Source: Roseiarcus sp036502965
GTDB lineage: Bacteria; Pseudomonadota; Alphaproteobacteria; Rhizobiales; Beijerinckiaceae
Length of the DNA: 9,554 nucleotides
Assembly (NCBI GenBank): GCA_036502965.1
Contig: DASXXT010000161.1
Coordinates: 1-9,554 of the forward strand
Reading direction: 5' to 3'
Below are positions 1 to 6,367 of the stretch, in pieces. How positions within the stretch are numbered: the first letter of the stretch is position 1; each line of letters opens with the position of its first letter. A model generated the notes under the pieces. It had not been told where the DNA came from, did not search any database, and saw nothing but the letters and a program-made list of their open reading frames with translations. Position numbers and translations under genes: made by a program.

Positions 1-947
1 TCCTTCGGGAAGCGGAGGATGCCGGGCGCGTGGTCGAAACCGGCGTTGCCCATCGCGGCCTCGCATTGATCGGTTACTTTTCCGGTGATTTTCTGGAGGC
101 GCGGACCCATTGCGAGCGGGCGCTGGCAGCCTGCACCCCCGGACATGAAGAGAAGGCGCGGGAGCGTTTCGGCGAGTACACTGGCGCGCCGGTCATGTCC
201 TGCCTGGCCATCACGAGTTGGCAATTGGGCAAGGTCGACCGCGCGCGCGAATTGATGGAGATAGCGAACCGACGCGCGGTCGAGCTTGGCCACGTACCGT
301 CGATGGGCTACCCGCTTCTCTTCAGATCCCACCTCGAAGTCCTGCGCGGGGACGCAGCGGCCGCTCTGAGCTCCGCGGAGGCTCTGGAATCGTGCGCGCG
401 CGAGCACGGGATGACGCTTTGGCGTCAGTGGGCGGAACTGAGTTCCACTTGGGCGCGCGGTCGCCTCTCTGATCCGGCCGTCGCCGCCGCTGAATTTCGA
501 CGTGACCTGGCGGCCTGTTCCGATCAGGGCGCCATGATCAACATGGCGTTTTTTCAGGCGCTGCTCGCGCAACTCGAGACGGACACGATGGGCGCGGAGA
601 CCCCGCTGAAGCGCGCCGACGATGCGTTGGCCCTCGCCGGTCAAGGCGACAATCGTTGCTACCTCTCCTTCATCCATCGCCTCCGCGGCGAGATCCTGCT
701 GAAACGCGATCCCTCAAATTCCGCCCCCGCCGAGGAGGCCTTCCGGACCGCGATCGACGTCGCCCGGCAGCAGAGCGCCCGCAGTCTCGGCCTGCAGGCG
801 GCGCTTGCACTCGCCAAACTCCTCCGATCGACCGGCCAAGCGGCGGAAGTGCACGCCGTCCTCGCGCCCGCGCTCGAAGGCTTTTCCCCGACGCCGGCGA
901 TGCCGGAGATCGCGGAGGCGCAGGCGCTGCTGCCCATGCTGACGTAG
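1..947 (+). CDS. C-terminal part of a large TPR-type regulator/ATPase (5' partial)
   Basis: The reading frame is open from the first full codon (base 3) and stops with TAG at 945-947, so the start lies outside the window; the GTG at 30 is just an internal codon. The visible part of about 314 residues is almost entirely alpha-helical and rich in Ala, Leu, Glu and Arg. Tetratricopeptide-like pairs recur, for example SWQLGKVDRARELMEIA, SFIHRLRGEILLKRD and AEEAFRTAIDVARQQ. This composition and the end pattern (helix pairs, then ALALAKLLRSTGQ) are typical of the C-terminal TPR region of multidomain AAA-type ATPases fused to adenylate-cyclase or DNA-binding domains, common in Rhizobiales. The catalytic or DNA-binding domains are not in the window, so the activity cannot be stated. 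No frameshift is visible. The TPR assignment is fairly firm; the parent family is inferred. Confidence 0.65.
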   Translation, partial: LREAEDAGRVVETGVAHRGLALIGYFSGDFLEARTHCERALAACTPGHEEKARERFGEYTGAPVMSCLAITSWQLGKVDRARELMEIANRRAVELGHVPSMGYPLLFRSHLEVLRGDAAAALSSAEALESCAREHGMTLWRQWAELSSTWARGRLSDPAVAAAEFRRDLAACSDQGAMINMAFFQALLAQLETDTMGAETPLKRADDALALAGQGDNRCYLSFIHRLRGEILLKRDPSNSAPAEEAFRTAIDVARQQSARSLGLQAALALAKLLRSTGQAAEVHAVLAPALEGFSPTPAMPEIAEAQALLPMLT

Positions 948-1376
948 CCCCTGCAAAATCGCAGCACTGGCTTGAGGACAAGCGGGCCGCACGCTCAACG
1001 GGACGACCCACAGCGCATGAGCCGCCAGCGGCGGGCGCCAGCAAGCCCGCCTCGCCGGCAGTCAGACCCGGAAGGCTTCGCTCCGCGCCACCAGTTTCTT
1101 CACCTAACGGGGAATGCGCTTGTTGACGCACTGGGACATGGATCAGGCGCTCTAAGGGCGATCGAGAACGTCGCAGATGGGCGACTTCCACCCTTCCCGG
1201 TCAACCGCTGGAGGTCTGGCGCCGACCCGTTGCTGCCCTTCACGATCAGCGCGGCACGTGCGGAGAAGCCCAGCGAGCGGCCGTAGGCACCAAGCGCAGA
1301 ATGCCCGGCGGAGAACAGCGAGATTGTATCGAAGATCGCCGCTCGAATAGCTCCAACCACTGGATATCGTCGTCGC
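948..1376. other. Gene-poor stretch with no supported gene
   Basis: No frame in these 430 bases shows recognisable protein features. An 86-codon minus-strand frame (1100-1360) contains AIFDTISLFSAGHSALGAYG, which looks somewhat protein-like, but it ends in low-complexity Pro/Ser/Arg text, has no convincing ribosome binding site and matches nothing I know. It could be a relic of a decayed gene. A GC-rich hairpin sits at 1030-1051. Given the decayed genes downstream, this is probably degenerated accessory DNA. Confidence 0.5.
1030..1051 (+). terminator. GC-rich hairpin downstream of the TPR gene
   Basis: GGCGGGC (1030-1036) and GCCCGCC (1045-1051) form a perfect 7-bp stem with an 8-base loop, 82 bases after the TPR gene stop. 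No U-tract follows, so it is not a canonical intrinsic terminator. A transcript-end stabiliser or a factor-assisted terminator is possible, as is chance in GC-rich DNA. Confidence 0.25.
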
Positions 1377-1409
1377 TTGACATTACTAATGAACTGAGTA
1401 ATATATACT
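1377..1409 (+). promoter_or_regulatory. AT-rich promoter overlapped by dyad operator-like repeats
   Basis: A perfect TTGACA (-35 type) lies at 1377-1382. Sixteen bases later comes TAATAT (1399-1404), a 4/6 match to the sigma-70 -10 box. Two overlapping dyads cover the promoter: ATTACT(1382-1387)-9 bp-AGTAAT(1397-1402), and AGTA(1397-1400)-5 bp-TACT(1406-1409). A dimeric repressor of TetR or MarR type would be a natural reader of such sites, but no regulator gene is present in the window. The island is strikingly AT-rich compared with the sequence around it. A start codon (ATG 1416) follows within a few bases of the expected transcription start. Confidence 0.4.
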
Positions 1410-1415
1410 GATTAT

Positions 1416-1592
1416 ATGTCGGTCGCCACTCACTCCATTGCTGAAGTCAAAAGCACTCGACGCTTCCAACCCCTTTGGCAGATTGACTACTTCCTGGTAT
1501 TTGTTGATTCGACCGCTGTGTTGTTAAAACAACGGAGTCAATGGACATGGCGTGGTTTGGTACAGCGAGCAGCAAAGTTGCGGCCGCGCTAA
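1416..1592 (+). CDS. Unrecognised 58-codon frame behind the dyad promoter
   Basis: ATG at 1416 opens a 58-codon frame that stops with TAA at 1590-1592. It begins MSVATHSIAEVKSTRRF and contains the hydrophobic, acidic run QIDYFLVFVDSTAVLL before a basic tail. I do not recognise it. It is listed because it starts just after a TTGACA/TAATAT promoter, close enough to be leaderless; there is no Shine-Dalgarno sequence. Its codon use is less GC-rich than the neighbouring genes, which suggests either foreign origin or non-coding DNA. It may also be the remaining 5' end of a longer gene. The chance of a real protein is low to moderate. Confidence 0.2.
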   Translation: MSVATHSIAEVKSTRRFQPLWQIDYFLVFVDSTAVLLKQRSQWTWRGLVQRAAKLRPR

Positions 1593-1701
1593 TATGCGCA
1601 AGCGGTGCATTCGGCGTGCTCCGTTTGGCAAGTCCGTGGCTCGCGTTAGGGAGACTTCGCCGGCCAGATGGATGGACATACTTGCTTGGGGCTAGGGTCA
1701 T
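1593..1701. other. Stretch before the S8 peptidase relic
   Basis: I see no gene here. S8 peptidases of this type are often preceded by an AAA-family ATPase gene. I looked in all frames from 1447 to 1701 for ATPase sequence such as an RFD-type C-terminal segment and found none, so any partner has been lost or was never here. Confidence 0.4.
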
Positions 1702-2640
1702 ATGGCGGAGCCTGAAGACTACGGCGCACGGGATCGCCCGCACATCACCATCAACGCGTTCCGGGAGGCCGCGCAGTATGGCTTTCCGTCGCGCGTGCAA
1801 CAGCGCAAGCCACTTCGGGTGGATTACGCTGCGCACGCGGAGGCGCTCCTGGATCAGCTGACCCGGGCGCTGTGTGATCTGCCGGCGCCGGCCGCGGATC
1901 CGCGCCTCAATATCGACGGCTTGAAACCCGGCACGGTGGTCGAGGTCTCGACGCTCGCGCCCGCTGAAGGTTCGCGTACCAAGGCGGCGAAGGTCCCGGC
2001 AACGGTAGAGTTTCCCGCTCAGGACATTGTGGTTTTGAGGACCGAGCGGCGCGAAGACCGGACGGAAAGCGCGCTGCTGTTCGTGCCCGACGATGCCCGT
2101 GGTTTCCTGCGGAGCCGCATCAGGAATTATGGTCGCGACCGAGGCAACGCGCGGCGACCGGACATTGAGCGGTTCGAGGTGCTTGAGACGATTGCGGCCG
2201 CGCCTGTCCGTTCGCTGTTTGTGGGCGAGGCCGACTTCGCTGCGCCGGAAATTGTTTGGTGGGAGCTCTGGGTCCAGGGCCGCCCGGGGCGGGCCGAGCG
2301 TGGCGGCGCTCGCACGCGGGGCTAACCTCGACATCCATGCTGACCGCCTGCTCTTCCTAGACACGACAGTGGTCTTCGTTCACGCTACCGGCGATCCAGG
2401 CGGGCTCGCTCCACTGCGATCTTTGGCGGGGCTACGCGATCGATTTGGCCGGACACGACTCGATCGCCGTATACCCCGGTCGGGGGCTGGTGGAAGTCAC
2501 ATGTCTGACAACGCTGTGTTACGGACAAGGGCCGTTACGCCCTCGTCATTTCCGTGTCGGCGCCCGGGCAGGCGGTCGATCTCCACGCCGAAGTCGCGAA
2601 CATGGTCCAGGTGAAGGAGATCGAGGCGCTAATCGGCTGA
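1702..2640 (+). pseudogene. S8 (subtilisin-family) peptidase relic lacking the catalytic domain
   Basis: ATG 1702 (weak AGGG upstream) opens about 200 good codons. They match the N-terminal region of the large bacterial S8 peptidases that often pair with an AAA ATPase: an RPHITI start, DIVVLRTERRED near residue 110, a FVPDDARGF segment, and IVWWELWVQG near residue 190. The frame then slips near 2280-2300, and frame 2 continues with VAALARGANLDIHADRLLF and VVFVHATGD to about 2390. Immediately after, in frame 3, comes the family's C-terminal region (LHCDLWRGYAIDLAGHDSIA). A further slip near 2478 leads to GWWKSHV, a TGA (2506-2508), then GRYALVISVSAPGQAVDLHA and a natural-looking stop at 2638-2640. 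No Asp, His or Ser catalytic motif (such as GTSMA) lies between. An internal deletion near 2390-2405 has therefore removed the whole protease core, several hundred codons judging from the usual family size. Function is lost. Confidence 0.7.
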
Positions 2641-2656
2641 GAGAAAAGCTGAGTGG

Positions 2657-3496
2657 ATGCGGACTTTTGGGCACGGCTTGGTCAAACCGCTTGGCCGGCC
2701 GCGCCCTCGGGCGACAGGAACGCCGCTTTCGGCGGCTCAAATCCCCAACGCGCTCTGGTGCGCCGACTTCAAAGGCGAGTTCAAGCTGGGCGACGGGCGT
2801 TACTGTTATCCGCTGACCGTCACCGACTACGCCTCGCGTTACCTCCTCATGTTGTGAGGGGCTCGAATCGCGCGCGAAGACCTCGCGATCACCGCGTTCG
2901 AGCAGCTTTTCCAGGAGCGCGGACTGCCGGGGGCTATCCGATCCGACAACGGCGTCCCTTCGCCAGCCCGAATGCCTTGTTCAACCTCTCCAAACTCTCC
3001 ATCTGGTGGCTCAGACTCGGCATCGCCATCGAGCGGATCAAGCCAGGAAATCCCCAACAAAACGGTCGCCATGAGCGCATGCATCTGACGCTGAAGAAAG
3101 AGACGACCCATCCACGCGGCATGAACAGCCTGCAACAGCAAGCGCGCTTCGATGATTTCTTAATGGAGTTCAACGAGGAAAGCCGCACGAGGCCCTCTCC
3201 ATGAAACGCCCTGCCGAGATTTATGCGCCTCGCCCCATTCTTACGGCGGCCTGCCCGAACTCGCTTGTCCCCTCCAGACCGAGACGTCCTCGTCACCGCA
3301 GGCGATCTGCATGCACCGAAAACGCGTCAACGTCTCGACCGTCCTCGCCGGCCAGCGTCTCGGAATCAAGGAGGTCGACGAAGGCATTTGGATCGTCAGC
3401 TTCATGAGCTACGATCTCGGCTTCATCGATCTGGAGCAGAGAACCTTGCAACCCCTCGACAACCCATTCGGCCCGAGGTTGTCACCCATGTCTTAG
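2657..3496 (+). pseudogene. IS481-family transposase, N-truncated and multiply frameshifted
   Basis: The protein was an rve/DDE integrase-type transposase. Frame 2 gives HGLVKPLGRPRPRATGTPLS and NALWCADFKGEFKLGDGRYC (first catalytic Asp), then LTVTDYASRYLLML and a stop at 2855-2857. One inserted T near 2851 and one lost base near 2870 restore frame 2 for EDLAITAFEQLFQERGLPGA and IRSDNGVP (second Asp). A lost C near 2956 shifts to frame 1: FASPNALFNLSKLS and NPQQNGRHERMHLTLKKE (catalytic Glu in HER). Another lost base near 3182 shifts to frame 3 (ALSMKRPAEIYAPRP), and further slips lead to frame 2 (CMHRKRVNVSTVLAGQRLGI) with the stop at 3494-3496. The roughly 100-residue N-terminal helix-turn-helix region is missing. 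At least five indels show old, neutral decay. All three DDE positions are still readable. Confidence 0.85.
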
Positions 3497-3504
3497 GTAC
3501 GTTC

Positions 3505-3529
3505 TGTCACCTATGTGTCCGGGCCAGAC
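3505..3529 (+). repeat. Right terminal inverted repeat of the IS481-family element
   Basis: The sequence from TGTCACC to CCAGAC lies 8 bases after the transposase stop, the place and type expected for the right end of an IS481-family element. It ends 11 bases before the tRNA-Gly fragment. The left partner is absent from the window. Confidence 0.6.
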
Positions 3530-3540
3530 CCAGTAAAATC

Positions 3541-3588
3541 TGGAGCTGGCGAAGGGATTCGAACCCTCGACCCCAACCTTGGCAAGGT
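3541..3588 (-). other. 3' fragment of tRNA-Gly(GCC), probable attachment-site remnant
   Basis: Read on the minus strand, this stretch runs from the anticodon arm to the CCA end. It contains loop TTGCCAA with anticodon GCC, a variable loop, a T arm with TTCGAAT between GAGGG and CCCTT, acceptor strand CGCCAGC, discriminator U and an encoded CCA (3543-3541). The normal D arm and 5' acceptor strand are missing; the next bases read GCTGGCCAGCGGGTTCGAG. GCTGGC could mimic a 5' acceptor strand, so a D-arm-deleted tRNA is the alternative. The integrase relic stops 23 bases away on the same strand. That fits the common arrangement in which an element recombines into the 3' half of a tRNA gene and leaves a displaced fragment at one end. 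It is not a functional tRNA. Confidence 0.65.
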
Positions 3589-3611
3589 CTCGAACCCGCT
3601 GGCCAGCCCAC

Positions 3612-4320
3612 CTACGCAGCCTTGCGCAAGCGGAAGGAGTGAAGACCCTCGGGTTTCAAGTGGGTATACCGACGCAGCATCTTCCAGTCTTTATGACCGG
3701 TGACGAGCGGCGACGGCGAATCTAACGATTCGGCCCAAAGGAATTTGCTGGCGCGGATTGGCCTCAAACGCGGCGATGAGATGGTCAAGCTCATCTTGGG
3801 TCGGCCGGCGGTCGCGCTCGTCGCCCTTACCAACGAGCCCGAGCCGCGAAAGAGCAATACGAGCCAACAAGACCGGCTCCATGGACAAAACCACTCCATG
3901 AACACCTGCCGCGTGGGAGAGAACCGTCTTGATGTATCCGAGGTCGATTCCTAGATGACGGGCCCAGCGCCCTCTCGGGCGCGTTCCTTGCCAAATTGAA
4001 TCAGCCGTTCACGCTGAGTTGGGAATACGCAGCCGCCCGAGCTTCCGCTCAAGCGACACGAGGCTCGCTTCCTTGGAGCGTCCTATACGCTTGCCGACTT
4101 CCTGGAGGTCCTCTCGGTGGAGGCGAACAAGATCGCCGAAGGATTTGGCGTCTCGGGAACTCCGCGCGACTGACGGCTCTCCACGATCAATGCGCCGCTC
4201 GACTTCAAGCGCCCACTCTTCGGCGTCCTTGCGCCGGAGGAACGTCTCATTGACATACTTTCCTTTTCGCCGCACCTGGACTCGCCAGGATCCAGAATTG
4301 AGCTTGGTGAAGGTAGCCAA
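3612..4320 (-). pseudogene. Tyrosine recombinase (phage-type integrase), core deleted and frameshifted
   Basis: From 4320 downward, one frame gives ATFTKLNSGSWRVQVRRKGK and KDAEEWALEVERRIDRGE, the arm-binding and SAM-like N-terminal part, to a stop at 4009. The first codon is TTG where ATG would be expected. Small deletions shift to ERLIQFGKERAREGAGPV, then to GIDLGYIKTVLSHAAGVHG and RRPTQDELDHLIAAFEANPR with IPLGRIVRFAVA. At about 3709 the frame jumps directly to LVTGHKDWKMLRRYTHLKPE, which holds the catalytic Tyr, and ends with TAG at 3614-3612. The segment that normally carries the first catalytic Arg, the Lys and the HxLR motif (about 130-140 codons in relatives) is missing, so the enzyme is dead. 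At least three further single-base deletions are visible. Its stop faces the tRNA-Gly fragment, the usual place for such an integrase. Confidence 0.8.
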
Positions 4321-4321
4321 A

Positions 4322-4401
4322 GCGTGTGCGCTCCGTGTGCAGCGAGCCGGCGTACTGCCGCGAAAAGGGTCGCATTGTAGCGTACAAACGAGTGCACACG
4401 C
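4322..4401. repeat. Inverted repeat between the integrase relic and dusA
   Basis: GCGTGTGC (4322-4329) and GCACACGC (4394-4401) are perfect 8-bp inverted repeats, 64 bases apart. They bracket most of the non-coding gap between the two divergent genes. They could be protein-binding arms (integrase arm sites or a regulator of the divergent promoters), but no function can be shown from sequence. Confidence 0.25.
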
Positions 4402-4432
4402 CCCGGCCCAACGAGTTGAGCTTATAGAAAAA

Positions 4433-5434
4433 ATGCTTCCACATCAAGGCTTTAGATTTGCCGTGGCCCCGATGATGGACTGGACCGACCGGCGCTGCCG
4501 GGCGTTCCATCGCATCCTCACCCGCCGCGCCCGGCTTTACACCGAGATGGTGACTGCGGATGCGGTTGTGTTCGGCCCGCGCGAGCGGCTGATCGGCTTC
4601 GACGCGGGTGAGCATCCGGTCGCGCTGCAGCTCGGCGGTGCGGAGCCAAGTCGGCTCGCGGAAGCGGCCCGTATTGGCGCCGAGTTCGGCTACGACGAGA
4701 TGAATCTCAATTGCGGCTGTCCGTCCGACCGGGTGCAGAGCGGGCGCTTCGGCGCCTGCCTCATGCGCGAACCCGAGCTGGTCGCCGAATGCCTGGCGGC
4801 GATGGTCGCAGCTGTCGACGTTCCGGTCACGGTCAAGTGCCGCATCGGCGTCGACGAACAGGAGCCGCGGGACGCGCTGTTCACGTTCGCGGAAGCGGTG
4901 AAGGCGGCAGGCGCGGCGGCTCTGATCGTGCATGCGCGCAAAGCCTGGCTCCAGGGCCTGAGCCCCAAGGACAACCGGTCGATCCCGCCGCTCGACCATG
5001 AGCTCGTCCATGAGTTGAAGCGCGAGCATCCCGACTGGCCGATCATCCTCAACGGCGGCCTCGCCGACCTCGACGCGGCGCGCGCGCATTTGACCCAGGT
5101 CGACGGAATCATGCTCGGGCGCGCGGCCTATCAGAACCCGGAGGTGTTGATCGCCGTCGACCCTGCTTTTTTTGGCGAGCCGCCGCCAGTCGCGGACGGG
5201 TTCGAGGCGATCGAAGCCTTCATGCCGACGATCGCGCGCGGCTTAGACCGCGGCGAGCGCCTGCACGACTACACCCGGCACCTGCACGGGCTGTTCGCCG
5301 GACGGCCCGGAGCCCGCGCCTATCGGCGCGTTCTCGCAAGCGACGCGATCCGCGCTGGCGCCGGGCTCGAGGTGTTGCGCGACGCCGTCTCCCGCGTGGA
5401 GAGAAGACGAGAGTACGTCGCCGCGGCGGAATAG
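4433..5434 (+). CDS. dusA: tRNA-dihydrouridine synthase A (DusA)
   Basis: The enzyme reduces uridine to dihydrouridine in the D loop of tRNAs (positions 20/20a) using FMN and NADPH in the cytoplasm. The protein of 333 residues has the normal DusA length. The FMN-barrel start reads FAVAPMMDWTDRRCR, followed by LYTEMVT and HPVALQLGG. The catalytic Cys is residue 96 in NCGCPSDRVQSGRFGACLM. Cofactor and substrate residues include K135 (VKCRIG) and H167 (VHARKAWLQGLSPK), then ILNGGL and MLGRAAYQNP. The frame is open far upstream (to 4019), but ATG 4433 is chosen because the DusA homology starts there and the upstream part lies over the integrase relic. The site before it (AGAAAAA) is a weak ribosome binding site; ACGAGTTGAG further up may contribute. 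The gene converges with the protease gene, with 7 bases between the stops. It is intact despite its decayed neighbours. Confidence 0.95.
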   Translation: MLPHQGFRFAVAPMMDWTDRRCRAFHRILTRRARLYTEMVTADAVVFGPRERLIGFDAGEHPVALQLGGAEPSRLAEAARIGAEFGYDEMNLNCGCPSDRVQSGRFGACLMREPELVAECLAAMVAAVDVPVTVKCRIGVDEQEPRDALFTFAEAVKAAGAAALIVHARKAWLQGLSPKDNRSIPPLDHELVHELKREHPDWPIILNGGLADLDAARAHLTQVDGIMLGRAAYQNPEVLIAVDPAFFGEPPPVADGFEAIEAFMPTIARGLDRGERLHDYTRHLHGLFAGRPGARAYRRVLASDAIRAGAGLEVLRDAVSRVERRREYVAAAE

Positions 5435-5441
5435 AGCCCGC

Positions 5442-6137
5442 TCACCTGGCCACCATAACGAGCCGATCGCGCTCGACCGTGTAGCTCTTGAGCCGCTCGA
5501 GAAAGCTCATGCCGAGCAGGCTCTCCTCCAACGCGCCGCGGCGCGCGACCAGCGCAGGCACGTTGCGCATGACGATCGGCCCGACCGCGATCTGGTCGAG
5601 CCGAACCTCCGCCGCCATCGCCGCGCCATTGGCGGTGGCGACGGGAACGTCGAAGACGAGGCGGCTCGCGTCCACGCCCGCCCGCCGCGCGTCGTCGGCG
5701 GTCAGCACCACTGCGGAAGCGCCGGTGTCGAACAGGAAGGTCACGCGCGCGCCATTGACCCGCCCGGCAATCGCGAATTCGCCGCTGAGGCGCCGGTTGA
5801 CGATCACTTCCCCGCCTCGCCCCACCTGCGGCTCCGACGGAAAGAATTCGCCGGCGATGCGCCCGCCGATCTCGGAAGCCTCAAAGCGATAGGCGTAGAC
5901 CCCGGTCAGCGCGATCAAGAACGCCGCCCAGATCGCAGCTGCGGTGGCGATGCGCGCGATGTCGCTCGGACGCGCCGAACGCAAGCCGCTGAGGACGAGC
6001 CAGAGCAGAAGCGCGGCGCCGATCGCGGCGCTGGCGAAGCGTTGATGGTCGAGCCCGAGCAAGGTCGACTGGGGCGGGGTCATCAGCAGCGCCGCCAGCG
6101 CGACCGCCAGAACCGCGACGGGCAGGATAAAGCGCAT
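5442..6137 (-). CDS. Membrane-anchored retropepsin-like aspartic protease (TIGR02281-like, clan AA)
   Basis: The 231-residue protein has three hydrophobic N-terminal segments (about 3-20, 36-51 and 63-80), then a soluble domain of about 140 residues. That domain carries the single aspartic protease motif FLFDTGAS (Asp137) and a second signature LLGMSFL (207-213) near the end. Single-domain clan AA enzymes of this kind act as homodimers; the substrate is not known. The topology suggests the catalytic domain lies on the periplasmic side, which is inference. The ATG at 6137 overlaps the stop of the DUF1289 gene by one base (TGATG), so translation is probably coupled. It is the last gene of the minus-strand operon and ends 7 bases from the dusA stop with no room for a separate terminator. 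No damage is visible. Confidence 0.85.
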   Translation of the reverse strand: MRFILPVAVLAVALAALLMTPPQSTLLGLDHQRFASAAIGAALLLWLVLSGLRSARPSDIARIATAAAIWAAFLIALTGVYAYRFEASEIGGRIAGEFFPSEPQVGRGGEVIVNRRLSGEFAIAGRVNGARVTFLFDTGASAVVLTADDARRAGVDASRLVFDVPVATANGAAMAAEVRLDQIAVGPIVMRNVPALVARRGALEESLLGMSFLERLKSYTVERDRLVMVAR

Positions 6138-6367
6138 CAGCGCCGACTGCGGGACGCGACCCGCCCGCCGCGCGCAGCGCGCGATCGCGCCTCAGCCAAG
6201 CGCTGAGGAAGGCCGGTCATGACAGCGACCCGCTCGACCTCGCTCATCGTCGCCCAGGCGGCGATTTCCTCGCTTGTGCGGCCGCAGCCAATGCAAAAAG
6301 CCGACAGCGGATCGATCACGCAGACATTGATGCAGGGAGTCGAGACCGGGGGCGACATCGCCCTCAC
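6137..6367 (-). CDS. DUF1289-family small Cys-motif protein
   Basis: This 76-residue protein (GTG start at 6367) has four cysteines in the DUF1289 pattern, CINVC (12, 16) and FCIGCGRT (25, 28), followed by the family's EEIAAWATMSEVER segment and a basic tail (GGRVASRSRR). The cysteine pattern suggests metal binding; the function of the family is not established. Two starts are possible: GTG 6367, adjacent to the cobS stop, or ATG 6358, whose upstream GTGAGG is close for a ribosome binding site. Both retain all cysteines. The gene abuts cobS upstream and overlaps the protease gene by one base, so all three should share one transcript. Confidence 0.85.
   Translation of the reverse strand: MRAMSPPVSTPCINVCVIDPLSAFCIGCGRTSEEIAAWATMSEVERVAVMTGLPQRLAEARSRAARGGRVASRSRR

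Larger units (their letters stand above)
2641..3530 (+). mobile_element. Truncated IS481-family insertion sequence
   Basis: The element is represented by a decayed transposase (2657-3496) and, just after its stop, a terminal repeat at 3505-3529 (TGTCACCTATGTGTCCGGGC then CAGAC). An internal near-copy of the repeat start (GTCACCCATGT, 3481-3491) overlaps the transposase end. No reverse-complement copy (reading GGCCCGGACACATAGG) occurs upstream, so the left end and the N-terminal part of the transposase are gone. The left boundary falls between the S8 relic stop (2640) and about 2670; the exact base cannot be fixed. No target duplication can be recognised. The copy cannot move by itself. Confidence 0.7.
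3541..4320 (-). mobile_element. Scar of a tRNA-Gly-targeted integrative element
   Basis: The unit consists of the tRNA-Gly(GCC) 3' fragment and the decayed tyrosine integrase beside it. Nothing else recognisable as island cargo lies between the integrase and dusA, so the element appears collapsed. The orientation is consistent with the fragment end of an integrated island: element DNA on the 5' side of the tRNA fragment and chromosome, later hit by IS481, on its 3' side. The other end and the intact tRNA-Gly gene would have to be elsewhere. This is inference from geometry. Confidence 0.45.

Noticed and set aside
1447..2364. A 305-codon minus-strand open frame
   Set aside because: It lies opposite the S8 peptidase N-terminal region, is Arg-rich and irregular, and shows no family motif, while the plus strand gives clear protein sequence.
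2445..3204. Several plus-strand frames of 120-180 codons over the IS481 region as independent genes
   Set aside because: They join pieces of the S8 relic and the transposase through indels; read across frames they give one S8 C-terminus and one transposase.
4019..4432. In-frame N-terminal extension of dusA to 4019
   Set aside because: DusA homology begins at ATG 4433; the extension is antisense to the integrase relic and would give a protein about 138 residues too long.
4247..5089. A 280-codon minus-strand open frame opposite dusA
   Set aside because: It is a shadow of dusA in GC-rich DNA with no recognisable motif.
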